From Comamonas terrae (lineage in GTDB: Bacteria; Pseudomonadota; Gammaproteobacteria; Burkholderiales; Burkholderiaceae_C): 64,000 bases of DNA. The stretch is taken from positions 124,001-188,000 of the forward strand of contig NZ_BCNT01000005.1 of the NCBI RefSeq assembly GCF_001544075.1. Direction: 5' to 3'. This document shows positions 32,584 to 41,277 of the stretch, in pieces. Below the pieces are notes generated by a model. It searched no databases, had not been told where the DNA came from, and worked only from the letters and a program-made list of their open reading frames with translations. A program made the translations under genes and the position numbers. Position 1 is the stretch's first letter; every line of letters begins with the position of its first letter.

Positions 32584-34872
32584 ATGAAACCATTTTTCCT
32601 TCATTCCCTGTCGGGTAGGCCGTACCGTGTCCGCGCGCTGAGCGGCCTGATCGGCGCGGGCCTGCTGGCCGGCGCGCTGGGCACGAGCGCGCAGACGGCG
32701 GTGTCCGCGGCGCCGGCCGCACCTGCCTCTGCCGCCGACGCAGGCCAGCCCTGGAGCTGGTCCGATCTGCAGGCCTGGAGCGCGGAGCAGGGCCCTGCCG
32801 TGCGCCTGGCGCGCCTCAAGGAGCATGTGGCCAGCAGCAATCTCAAGCTGGTCGAGTCGGACAACGGCGCGCGGCTCGTCGCGGCCACCAGCCTCACGCG
32901 CGCCAAGGAACCGGTGACGGACACCCTGAACCGCAACTACAGCCGCCTGGCGGGCCAGGCCGGCCTGCGCTGGAGCTTTCTGGGCGCCGAGGAAGCACGC
33001 CGGCGCAGCGTGCTGGAGGCCAGGACCGAGCAGCTGAGCAGCACCGCGCAGACCCAGCTGCTGCAGGCCCAGGCCGTGACGGAGCTGGGGCGGCTGTATG
33101 TGCGCTACCTGCGCAGCCAGCAGCGCGAGCAGGTGGCGCAGGCCTATCTGTCCACGCGTTCCCAGATCGAATCCAAGCTGCAGGAGCGCGTGGCCGGCGG
33201 CCACATGCTGCGCTCGGAAGGGCTGGACCTGCAGGGCTATTACGAGGCTGCGCAGAACCGCGTGGCCAGGGAGAGGGAAGTGCAGCGCGCCGCCTTGCAG
33301 CAAATGGGTTTCCTCACCGGCCGCCATCTGCGCCCCCAGCCCGTGCCGGCGCTGGCCATGCCGCAGACCTGCATGAGCCCGGCCGTGCTGCAGGATGCGC
33401 TCAACACGCATCCCGCGCTGGAATCCGCGCGCTATGCGATGGAAGGCACGCGGGAGCAGGCCCAGCACACGCGCTATGGCGGCGTGATCGGCGGCGTGCA
33501 GCTGAGCCAGAGCCTGAGCAAGGATTTCGGGGGCAGCCCCGGCCATGCGACGGCCGTGGCCGTGGATGTGTCCATTCCCTTGCAGTGGCGCAGCCAGAAG
33601 GACGCGATGGCGGCCAAGCTGCAGGGCCAGTATGACGAGGCGGCCGAGCAGTACGCGCAGACCCAGAGCAAGCTGCAGCTGGAGCAGCAGACCGTGCTGG
33701 AGCAGTACAAGCTGAACCAGAACGAGCTCAGGAGCAGCGCGCAGCGCTATGCGGCGGCCACCGAAGGGCTGCGCGTGGCCCAGCTGCGTGCGCCCAGCCT
33801 GGACGGCGACGGCCTGGTGCAGGCCATCAAGGCCGGCAACGGCCGCTACGAAGCGGCGGTGCGCTACATCAGCGCCGCCGAAGAAGTGGACCTCGCGGCC
33901 ATGGACATGCTGTACTACACGCGCGGTTGCAGCCTGCAGACGCGCAACGACGATCCGCTGCAGGCCGCCGTGCTGCAGCGCACGGGCGCCGCGGTTCCCG
34001 CAGCGCCTGCTGCCGCCGGCGCCGCTGCGGCCATGGCTGCAGCCGGTCCTGCTGCGGCGGCGCAGAAGGCCGGGCCCGGCGATGAAGCCGGCGCGGCCAA
34101 GTCCGCTGCAGCCGCCGCGCAGGCCGCGCCTGCGGGCACCGGCTGGTATGCCTGGAAAGGCTGGCAGTGGGTGCAGCAGCCGGCCCGCGTGGACCAGCTG
34201 CCGCAAGGCACGCAGCGCCTGCTGGTGTCGTTCACCGAGGAGCAGCTGCAGCGCCTGGCGGCCGACGGGCACGCCCGCCAGGGACTGGAGCAGCTCGCGC
34301 AGCGGGCGCGCCAGCGCGGCATCGGGCTGGAGCTGCTGCTGGGCGAGCCGACCTGGGTGCTGCCCCAGGGCCGCGGCAACATGCTGGCGCTGCTGCAGAA
34401 GGTGCAGTCCATGCCGTTCGGCATGGTCCACCTGGACCTGGAACGCAGCCAGCTGCCCGAGGCGCAGCAAAAGGACTGGGACCGCCATGCGCTCGACAGC
34501 CTGAAGGAGGCCGTGGGCCAGAGCCGCCTGCCGATCTCGCTGACCACGCACCACCGCGAACTGCGCGACCCCGGCTTCCTGCAGGCGCTGCAGAAGGCCG
34601 GCGTCAAGGAAGTCGTGCCCATGATCTACAGCGCCAATGCGCAGAGCACGGTGAACGTCATCAAGCAGCTGCCGCCCATGCCGCAGGGGCTGGACCTGGC
34701 CGTGGCGCAAAGCATCGAGAAGGAACTGCCCTCGGAGGAGAGCCTGTTCCGCGTGGGCCGGCGCCAGGCGCTGGCCCACTGGCAGGGGGTGGCGCAATCG
34801 CTGCGGACGGTGCCCGGCTTCAAAGGCATCGTCGTGCAGTCCTGGGAAGACTATATGGAGGCTCAACCGTGA
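32584..34872 (+). CDS. TolC-like outer membrane protein fused to a barrel-like C-terminal domain
   Basis: 762 residues. A signal peptide ends near LGTSAQTA. Residues about 45-465 are a TolC-type efflux fold of long helices with two repeats (LRWSFLGAEEARRRSVLEAR; DVSIPLQWRSQKDAMAAKLQ). An Ala/Pro-rich linker spans about 467-518. Residues 519-762 form an extra domain with alternating strands and helices: GLELLLGEPTW (E588), VHLDLE (D618, E620), ISLTTHHREL, VPMIYS, GIVVQSWEDY (E755, D756), suggestive of a TIM barrel and possibly a glycoside hydrolase. Normal TolC proteins end before this. It overlaps the HlyD gene by four bases. It may open the outer membrane and trim or hold the polymer (inference). 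Confidence 0.75.
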   Translation: MKPFFLHSLSGRPYRVRALSGLIGAGLLAGALGTSAQTAVSAAPAAPASAADAGQPWSWSDLQAWSAEQGPAVRLARLKEHVASSNLKLVESDNGARLVAATSLTRAKEPVTDTLNRNYSRLAGQAGLRWSFLGAEEARRRSVLEARTEQLSSTAQTQLLQAQAVTELGRLYVRYLRSQQREQVAQAYLSTRSQIESKLQERVAGGHMLRSEGLDLQGYYEAAQNRVAREREVQRAALQQMGFLTGRHLRPQPVPALAMPQTCMSPAVLQDALNTHPALESARYAMEGTREQAQHTRYGGVIGGVQLSQSLSKDFGGSPGHATAVAVDVSIPLQWRSQKDAMAAKLQGQYDEAAEQYAQTQSKLQLEQQTVLEQYKLNQNELRSSAQRYAAATEGLRVAQLRAPSLDGDGLVQAIKAGNGRYEAAVRYISAAEEVDLAAMDMLYYTRGCSLQTRNDDPLQAAVLQRTGAAVPAAPAAAGAAAAMAAAGPAAAAQKAGPGDEAGAAKSAAAAAQAAPAGTGWYAWKGWQWVQQPARVDQLPQGTQRLLVSFTEEQLQRLAADGHARQGLEQLAQRARQRGIGLELLLGEPTWVLPQGRGNMLALLQKVQSMPFGMVHLDLERSQLPEAQQKDWDRHALDSLKEAVGQSRLPISLTTHHRELRDPGFLQALQKAGVKEVVPMIYSANAQSTVNVIKQLPPMPQGLDLAVAQSIEKELPSEESLFRVGRRQALAHWQGVAQSLRTVPGFKGIVVQSWEDYMEAQP

Positions 34873-35999
34873 AGATTCAATTCAATGCCCCGCCGGCTTC
34901 GGCGGAGGTCAGCAATGGCATTCCCGTCAAGTACGACAACGTCAAGCGCACGGTGCCGCGCTGGCGCTGGTATCTGGTGCTGGGCATCGTGCTGCTGATT
35001 CCCCTGTACTTCGTCTACAAGGCCGTGAGCAGCACGCTGCTGCGCGCCTCGCCCGGCATGGTGGTCGTCGACCAGGTGGTGGTGCGCGCGCCGATCACGG
35101 GCCAGGTGGAGCAGGTGGCCCAGGAAGGGCAGACCGCCGAGCAGGGCGCGCGCGTGCTGCGCGTGGTGCAAAAGCAGGTGCCCACGCCTGCCGCCGGCGC
35201 GGTGCAGGCTGCCGGCGCGGCGGCCAGTTCCGCCGACCATACCTATGCGATGCAGCGCCAGGACCTGCAGGGCCAGCAAAAGGCCCTGCAGTCCAGCCTG
35301 CAGGCCGCGCAGGGCCGCCTGTCCCTGATGCAGGACCGCGTGCGCCAGATGGACGAGCTGTTCCGCCAGGGCGCGGCCACGCGCCAGGAAGTGGACGGCG
35401 CGCGCCTGCAGATGCTGCAGGCCCAGGCCGAGATAGGCCGCACCCAGCGCGAGATCCTGGCGGCCAGCCAGCAGCAGAGCGCCCTGTACCTGCAGGCGGC
35501 CAAGGATGCGGCAGCCACGCGCCAGGCCGTGGGGCTGGCGCAGGCCAGCAACATCACGCCGGTCGCGGACCTGATGGCGCCCGTGCCATCGCAGGTGGTG
35601 CGCAGCTTCGTCAAGGCCGGTGAATGGGTGGTGGCCGGAGACGAGCTGATGGTGCTGCAGACGCGCAAGGCGCCCTGGGTCCAGGCCTATCTGACGCCCC
35701 AGTCCCTGAAGTACGCGCGCAAGGGCCAGAAGGCCACGCTGGTCTTCCTGGACGGCCAGAAGGTGCCGGCCGAGGTGGACGAGGTGTTCTCCGAAACCCA
35801 GCGCATCCCGGCCGAGCGCGTGGGCCCGATGGAATCGCAGAGTGCCGCGGTCGTCGTCAAGCTGCGTCCGCTGCAGGCCCTGCCGGCCGAGCACCGCGTC
35901 AACCGCCTGCCCATCGACGTGCGCTTCGAGGAAAGCTGGTGGCCCTGGAGCCAGGACACCCGGCTGGCCGATACCGCAGGAAACGCCAAGGCCGGCTGA
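34869..35999 (+). CDS. HlyD-family periplasmic adaptor (membrane fusion protein)
   Basis: 376 residues. One membrane anchor at about 34-52, a split lipoyl/barrel-sandwich (VVVRAPITGQVEQVAQEGQT early; ADLMAPVPSQVVRSFVKAGE late), a coiled-coil hairpin at about 130-215 (Gln-rich), and a beta-barrel domain. Such adaptors link inner membrane machines to TolC. Start GTG 34869 overlaps the previous stop (GTGA), showing coupling. No ABC or RND pump is nearby, so the inner-membrane partner is most likely the GT2 synthase. It differs from Alg44 in lacking a PilZ domain. Confidence 0.85.
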   Translation: MKIQFNAPPASAEVSNGIPVKYDNVKRTVPRWRWYLVLGIVLLIPLYFVYKAVSSTLLRASPGMVVVDQVVVRAPITGQVEQVAQEGQTAEQGARVLRVVQKQVPTPAAGAVQAAGAAASSADHTYAMQRQDLQGQQKALQSSLQAAQGRLSLMQDRVRQMDELFRQGAATRQEVDGARLQMLQAQAEIGRTQREILAASQQQSALYLQAAKDAAATRQAVGLAQASNITPVADLMAPVPSQVVRSFVKAGEWVVAGDELMVLQTRKAPWVQAYLTPQSLKYARKGQKATLVFLDGQKVPAEVDEVFSETQRIPAERVGPMESQSAAVVVKLRPLQALPAEHRVNRLPIDVRFEESWWPWSQDTRLADTAGNAKAG

Positions 36000-36067
36000 C
36001 GCATGCCGCGCCCCGGCGGCGGCCCGGGCGGAAGACGGCCGGGCCAAGAGGCCGTATGCTCTAGCGC

Positions 36068-37393
36068 ATGCTCACGCCTGAACAACGCCGCTCACTGCAG
36101 CAGGCCAAGCGCATGCCGCTGGTCCTGCTGCTGCTGGTGAGTGCAGGATTCGTCGCCACGGCGCTGGCCGGCACGCGCTGGGCGATCGCGGGGCAGGAGG
36201 TGCCGCTGTGGCTGGCCTGCCTGCGCGCCATCTGCGAGGCCGCCATGGTCGGCGCGCTGGCCGACTGGTTTGCGGTGACGGCGCTGTTCAGGCCGATTCC
36301 GCTGCCGTGGGTGGGCCGGCATACGGCCATCATTCCGCGCAACAAGGACCGCATCGGCGAGAACCTGGCCGTCTTCGTGCGCGACAAGTTCCTGGATGCG
36401 CCCTCGCTGGTGGCGCTGATCGGGCGCCACGACCCGGCCCGCGCGCTCAGCGACTGGCTGACCACGCCCGCCAACAGCACGCTGCTGGGCAGGCAGGTCG
36501 CGCGCCTGGCGCTGGCCGCGCTGGAGATGGTGCAGGACACGCAGGTGGAGAAATTCCTCACCCAGTCGCTCAAGGCCATCCTGTCCCAGCTCAATCTCAC
36601 CGGGGCTGCGGCTTCGCTGCTGACCGGCCTCACCCAGGGCGGGCGCCACCAGGCCGTGCTCGACGATGTGCTGGCGCGCCTGGGCAGCGTGCTGCGCAAC
36701 GAACAGACCCATGTGCTGATCGCGCACACCATCGTGGCCTGGCTCAAGCGCGAGCATCCGCTCAAGGAAAAAATGCTGCCCACCGACTGGCTGGGCGAAA
36801 AGGGGGCCAGCGTGATCGCCGCGGCGCTGGACGGCCTGCTGCAGGACATTGCCCACCATCCCGACCATCGCATGCGCGAGGCCTTCGATGCCTCGGTGCG
36901 CCGCCTGATCGAACGCCTGCAGAACGACCCCGAATACGAGCAGCGCGTGGAAAAGCTGCGCCACTACCTGCTGCACGACGAGAAGCTGGCCAGCTATCTG
37001 CGCGAGCTGTGGCTGGGCCTGCGCGTCAAGATCGAGAAAGACCTGGCCGACGAGCACTCGCAGATCGCGCGCAAGGCCACGGCCATGGGGCGCTGGCTGG
37101 GCCAGTCGCTGGCGCACGACGAGGCGCTGCGCAGCTCCATGAACGAGCGGCTCAAGCGCTGGGCCACGGCGCTGGCGCCCGATGTCTCGCAGTTCATAGG
37201 CCAGCACATCGCGGACACCGTCAAGCGCTGGGATGCCGAGCAGCTGTCCGAGCTGATCGAGACCCATATCGGCAAGGATCTGCAGTACATCCGCATCAAC
37301 GGCACGCTGGTGGGCGGTGCCATCGGCCTGGCGCTGTTCCTGCTTTCGCACGCGGGCAGCCTGTGGCGCAGCCTGCGGCAGATGCTGGCATGA
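36068..37393 (+). CDS. DUF445 family membrane protein (YjiN type)
   Basis: 441 residues. Two N-terminal hydrophobic stretches (LVLLLLVSAGFVATALAG and the region GALADWFAVTALFRPIPLPW, the DUF445 signature), a long helical middle (about 90-405) and one C-terminal membrane segment (GGAIGLALFLLSHAGS). The function is unknown. It starts 68 bases after the adaptor gene in the same direction and could be read through from the operon, though it has no link to export by family. The 37394-37435 stretch after it holds no clear terminator. Confidence 0.85.
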   Translation: MLTPEQRRSLQQAKRMPLVLLLLVSAGFVATALAGTRWAIAGQEVPLWLACLRAICEAAMVGALADWFAVTALFRPIPLPWVGRHTAIIPRNKDRIGENLAVFVRDKFLDAPSLVALIGRHDPARALSDWLTTPANSTLLGRQVARLALAALEMVQDTQVEKFLTQSLKAILSQLNLTGAAASLLTGLTQGGRHQAVLDDVLARLGSVLRNEQTHVLIAHTIVAWLKREHPLKEKMLPTDWLGEKGASVIAAALDGLLQDIAHHPDHRMREAFDASVRRLIERLQNDPEYEQRVEKLRHYLLHDEKLASYLRELWLGLRVKIEKDLADEHSQIARKATAMGRWLGQSLAHDEALRSSMNERLKRWATALAPDVSQFIGQHIADTVKRWDAEQLSELIETHIGKDLQYIRINGTLVGGAIGLALFLLSHAGSLWRSLRQMLA

Positions 37394-37435
37394 AGCCCGC
37401 AGGGCCGGCGGCAGGTGCATGTCGGGCTTACAGAT

Positions 37436-37465
37436 TTGCACAATGCCGCCATCTATATTTACAAT
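37436..37465 (+). promoter_or_regulatory. Sigma70 promoter of the TonB-dependent receptor gene
   Basis: TTGCAC (37436-37441), 18-base spacer, TACAAT (37460-37465). The -10 overlaps the Fur box. Transcription would start near 37472, leaving an unusually long leader of about 270 bases before the chosen start codon. Confidence 0.65.
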
Positions 37466-37478
37466 GAGAACCATTCGC
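37460..37478 (+). promoter_or_regulatory. Fur box
   Basis: TACAATGAGAACCATTCGC matches 13 of 19 positions of the Fur consensus, with the core AATGAGAACCATTC. It overlaps the -10 element upstream of the TonB-dependent receptor, so iron-loaded Fur would block transcription. Confidence 0.75.
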
Positions 37479-37744
37479 AATAAATAGGCGCTTCACGCAC
37501 TCTCTCCCCAGCCGGGCCCGCCTCGGCCAGCTTCCATGCAGCTGGCGCGCAGCGCAGGCCCGCCATGCCGCACAGCCCGGCATGGCATAGCCAGGACGGC
37601 CTTCCCACGGCCGTTGCGGCGGCCTCACGCACAACATCATTCGCGAATGTCCTGCCGGTCCCTGCGCCGGCCGGCACCGGTGCGCCCTGCGCGTTCCCGT
37701 CGGCCGGCGCGTGGCCGTATGTGTCGAGTCTTCCGAGCTATCCC

Positions 37745-39901
37745 ATGCATCACCAATCCACGCCCAGGCATGCGCACCGCCCTGCGCAGGTCCGTCCCTC
37801 TTTTTCCCCGCTTCAAGCCGGTGCCGCCGGGTGGCCGCAGCCCGGCCTGCAGCGCCAAGCCGTGGCACTGGCCGTCGCCGGCCTGGCTGGCCTGGTCGTC
37901 CTGGCGGGCCCGGGCGCGGCGCGGGCCGCGCAAGCCGCGCCCGAGCGCAGCATGGAGACCGTGGTAGTGACGGCATCGGGCTTCGAGCAGGCCATCGAGG
38001 ATGCGCCTGCGTCCGTCAGCGTGATCACCCGCGAGGAGCTGCAGAGCAAGCCGTTTCGCGACCTGACCGATGCCATCCGCGACATCGAGGGCGTGTCGGT
38101 CACCGGCGTGAACAATGAAAAGGACATCTTCATCCGGGGCCTGCCCGGCGCCTATACGCTGATCCTGGTGGACGGGCGCCGCCAGAGCACGCGCGAGGCG
38201 CGCACCAACGGCAATGCGGGCTTCGAGCAGAGCTTCATCCCGCCGCTGGAGGCCATAGAGCGCATCGAGGTGGTGCGCGGCCCCATGTCCTCGCTGTACG
38301 GCTCGGACGCCATGGGCGGCGTGATCAACATCATCACGCGCAAGGTGCCCGCCGCCTGGGGCGGCTCGCTGAGCGCCGACTACACGCTGCAGAAAAGCGA
38401 CCTCGGCGACTCGCACCAGGAGCAGTTCTACCTGGGCGGGCCGATCAAGCAGGGTCTGGCGGGCCTGCAGGTCTGGGGCCGCAGCTACCACCGCGGCGAG
38501 GACAGGACGCTGAACGGCACCAACGATGCCTCCGACCGCGACATCACGGCGCGCCTGGCCATCACGCCCAGCAGATACCACGACATCCTGCTCGAGGCCG
38601 GCACCACCGAGGTCAAGCGCGGCAGCAGCCCCGGCAAGACGCTGGCGGCCAGCGGCACGCCGGCCTACAACAAGAACAGCCGCGACCATTACGCGCTCTC
38701 GCACACGGGCCGCTGGGGCTGGGCGACATCGGAAGTGTCGCTGTCGCGCGAACAGGCCCGGCGCCAGAACTTCACGCTGCCGCGCCAGTCGCAGGAGTGG
38801 ACGCGCAATGCCCGCGCGCCCGAAATCACCAACACCGTGCTCGATGCCAAGCTGACCATGCCGCTGGGCAGCCACCTGCTGGTGGCCGGAGGCCAGGTCA
38901 ACCGCGCCGAGCTGGAGGACGTGAACCCCGGTTTGCGCGACAACATCGTGCGCAGCTACGGCATCACGCAGAAGGCCCTGTTCCTGGAGGACGAATGGCG
39001 CATCACCGGGCGCTGGGCCGTGACGGGCGGCCTGCGCCTGGACGACCATCCGGTCTATGGCAAGCACTGGAGCCCGCGCGTGTACTCCGTCTGGCATGCC
39101 AGCGACGACTGGACTTTCAAGGGCGGCGTCTCGCGGGGCTTTCGCGCGCCCGACGTGCGCTCCATCACGCCCGGCTATGCCTACACCACGGGCGGCGGCA
39201 ACTGCACCTACGGGCCGGGCGGCACCTGCGGCGTCATCATCGCCGACCCCCACCTGGGCGCCGAAAAGAGCACCAGCTACGAAGTGGCCGCGCTGTGGAA
39301 CAACCGGCGCGACCTGCAGGCCAGCGCCACGCTGTTCTACACGGACTTCAAGGACAAGGTGGCCAATGCCATCGTGATGAACCCGGACGGCAGCTATGCG
39401 CGCTGGTCCCAAGACCCGAACTACCGCCTCTGGTACAACTACAACATCGACCGCGCCAAGATCCGCGGCGTGGAGCTGTCGGGCAAATGGCAGGCCACGC
39501 GCACGCTGGGCTTCAAGGGCAACTACACCTACACGCAGTCGCGCCAGGAAGGCGGCGCCTACGATGGCCATGCGCTGGCCCGCACGCCCCGCCACAAGCT
39601 CACGCTGCGCGCGGACTGGCAGGCCGCGCCCCGGTTCAAGCTCTGGACGGCGTTCAACCACCACGGCAAGGAAATCAATGCGGGCGCCCGCATCGGCAGC
39701 AACGGCGCGCTGGTGGCCAACGGCGTGCGCGAATATGCGGCGTACAACTACCTGGACATCGGCGGCAGCTACCAGCTCACCAAGAGCACCACGCTCAACG
39801 TGGCGCTCTACAACGTGGGCGACAAGCGCCTGGATGCCGAGACCTACAACACCGTGGGCGACGGCCGCCGCCTGTGGGTGGGGCTGAACAGCCGCTTCTG
39901 A
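37745..39901 (+). CDS. TonB-dependent siderophore-type receptor
   Basis: 718 residues. A Pro/His-rich N-terminal stretch of about 45 residues precedes a hydrophobic signal segment (AVALAVAGLAGLVVLAGPGA). The mature part starts with TonB box-like METVVVTASGF, then the plug (IRGLPGAYTLILVDGRRQST, VRGPMSSLYGSDAMGGVINI) and a 22-strand barrel ending in LWVGLNSRF with the terminal Phe. It resembles FepA/CirA/BfeA-type ferric siderophore receptors. The start is uncertain: ATG 37745 has only a weak GAG, and the frame is open back to 37565. Iron control is indicated by the Fur box. No TonB, ABC or esterase gene is adjacent. Confidence 0.85.
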   Translation: MHHQSTPRHAHRPAQVRPSFSPLQAGAAGWPQPGLQRQAVALAVAGLAGLVVLAGPGAARAAQAAPERSMETVVVTASGFEQAIEDAPASVSVITREELQSKPFRDLTDAIRDIEGVSVTGVNNEKDIFIRGLPGAYTLILVDGRRQSTREARTNGNAGFEQSFIPPLEAIERIEVVRGPMSSLYGSDAMGGVINIITRKVPAAWGGSLSADYTLQKSDLGDSHQEQFYLGGPIKQGLAGLQVWGRSYHRGEDRTLNGTNDASDRDITARLAITPSRYHDILLEAGTTEVKRGSSPGKTLAASGTPAYNKNSRDHYALSHTGRWGWATSEVSLSREQARRQNFTLPRQSQEWTRNARAPEITNTVLDAKLTMPLGSHLLVAGGQVNRAELEDVNPGLRDNIVRSYGITQKALFLEDEWRITGRWAVTGGLRLDDHPVYGKHWSPRVYSVWHASDDWTFKGGVSRGFRAPDVRSITPGYAYTTGGGNCTYGPGGTCGVIIADPHLGAEKSTSYEVAALWNNRRDLQASATLFYTDFKDKVANAIVMNPDGSYARWSQDPNYRLWYNYNIDRAKIRGVELSGKWQATRTLGFKGNYTYTQSRQEGGAYDGHALARTPRHKLTLRADWQAAPRFKLWTAFNHHGKEINAGARIGSNGALVANGVREYAAYNYLDIGGSYQLTKSTTLNVALYNVGDKRLDAETYNTVGDGRRLWVGLNSRF

Positions 39902-39956
39902 GCGGCGAATGGACCCAGGCGGGCCGGTGCCAGGGGGAGCGGCCGAACATGCCTGC

Positions 39957-40067
39957 TATGCATAAGAGAGCTTGCGGCGCCTGCTCCGCCATGATCTGCA
40001 AGCTCCATGCTTTCGAATCATCGACACGGAAGGTGCAGCAAGCTCCTGAAAAAATAGCAACCGTCTT
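39957..40067. repeat. Low-GC palindromic repeat, copy after the TonB receptor gene
   Basis: Left part GCATAAGAGAGCTTGCGGCG and right part GCAAGCTCCTGAAAAAATAGC; GAGCTTGC occurs in inverted form at both ends. It shares GAAAAAATAGC and GCTCCTGAAAA with the copy in the carboxylase gene. It fills the gap between convergent genes (39902-40151), where nothing else is seen. Confidence 0.55.
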
Positions 40068-40151
40068 GCGCGTACACGGCCAATGCCTGCGGAAGCTGAA
40101 GGCGTCCCCGCGATTGCCGGGGGACGTGCTTCGCCGGCGACGGCCCTGCTT

Positions 40152-40607
40152 TCATGCGCCGGTTTCGCCGCCTTGTGGCGCGGCCGGCTGCAGCAGGTGC
40201 TGGCCGATCTGTTGCCAGGCCTTGGCCGCATCGTGCTGGCCCGCGAACAGATGGCAGCTGGCCGCAGTCATGGCCACGCGGCCGTCCTCGGGCTGCAGGT
40301 CGAAGGCCAGCTCGCACTGGGCGGCGGCATTGGCCCACATCACGGCAGCGTTGGGCGAGTGTTCCTTCTGCAGCGCATGGGCTTCGGCCATCCAGGCCTG
40401 GGCCAGGCGGAAAGCCGCCTCGGGCGCGTCCATGTCTGCCTTGTGTGCAAGATAGAACTGCTTTCCGGCGGCCTGCCAGAGCGCGCGGGCCTGCTGGAAG
40501 TCGCTGGTGGCCAGGGCCTGCGCCTGGGCTACCAGCGCATTGCCGGCCTGCAGGTGGGCGCCATAGTCCTGGGCGTGATGGTGGGGGGAAGTGCTGTCTT
40601 GGGGCAT
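40152..40607 (-). CDS. Hypothetical protein, TPR-like helical
   Basis: 151 residues beginning MPQDSTSPHHHAQDYGAHLQ. The rest is a run of helix pairs (AQALATSDFQQARALWQAAG, AAFRLAQAWMAEAHALQKEH, HDAAKAWQQIGQHLLQ) like tetratricopeptide helices. No signal peptide or membrane segment. ATG 40607 is preferred over the longer frame from 40655. I do not recognise a named family. It lies convergent to the TonB receptor and upstream of nothing obvious; a protein-binding role is the most that can be said. Confidence 0.55.
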   Translation of the reverse strand: MPQDSTSPHHHAQDYGAHLQAGNALVAQAQALATSDFQQARALWQAAGKQFYLAHKADMDAPEAAFRLAQAWMAEAHALQKEHSPNAAVMWANAAAQCELAFDLQPEDGRVAMTAASCHLFAGQHDAAKAWQQIGQHLLQPAAPQGGETGA

Positions 40608-40688
40608 GGGGCGATTGTCGCCATTGCGCCAAATCTCAGGTTTTCGCAGGTGCATAGGCCCGCGGCCGTTGCCGTATCGCCTCCCTGG

Positions 40689-41111
40689 CTAGAACCTGAA
40701 GTCCAGGCTGTGGCTGCCCTTGCCCACATGGGTCTGCTGGCTCTGGGTGCGGCCGTTGCGCGTCGTGGCCTGCACGGTATAGGCGCCCTCGGGCAGCCGG
40801 AGCAGGCATACCGGGCCGCCGGCCACGAAGCGGTAGCTGTCCCTGGCGCCCCTGATTTCCACCGTGATGTCGGCCAGGTACTCGCCTTCCCGGGCGGCAA
40901 ACAGCAGCGACAGCGGATAGTCCTTCATGGCCGCGCGCATGGCCGTGGATTCGTCAAGGCCGATGCCGCCGCAGCTGTACTGCAGGCTTCCTTCCTCGTG
41001 CAGGGGCGGCATCCTGCCGGCCTCGGACTGGGCCAGCGCCAAAGGAGCGGCGGCTGCCAGCAGTGCCGATGCCAGCAGCGCACGGGCCGTGTTGTGGGGT
41101 GCGTGAAGCAT
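40689..41111 (-). CDS. Small secreted protein of unknown function
   Basis: 140 residues with a signal peptide MLHAPHNTARALLASALLAA cleaved near ALA-Q (residue 27). The mature part has a Cys in QYSCGGIGLDE and another in GGPVCLLRLPEGAYTV, followed by a beta-sandwich-like stretch (EYLADITVEIRGAR, YTVQATTRNGR) similar to carboxypeptidase-regulatory-like or PEGA-type folds. It is likely periplasmic. ATG 41111 follows GAAAGGATGCACC. Codon use is like its neighbours. It is on the same strand as the downstream small gene and may form a pair with it; function unknown. Confidence 0.6.
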   Translation of the reverse strand: MLHAPHNTARALLASALLAAAAPLALAQSEAGRMPPLHEEGSLQYSCGGIGLDESTAMRAAMKDYPLSLLFAAREGEYLADITVEIRGARDSYRFVAGGPVCLLRLPEGAYTVQATTRNGRTQSQQTHVGKGSHSLDFRF

Positions 41112-41277
41112 GGTGCATCCTTTCATCGTGCAAGGCATGGCTTATGGTGGCGCACCGGGCAGCGCCCGGCTGTCGTCTGGCTTTGTCCGCTGCTGTGGGC
41201 GTGGTCCGGCGCCCTGTTGCGTTCCGGAACCTGCGTGAACCGGTGCCGCGCGTTGTGAGCGCCCGGCAAGGCCGGTG

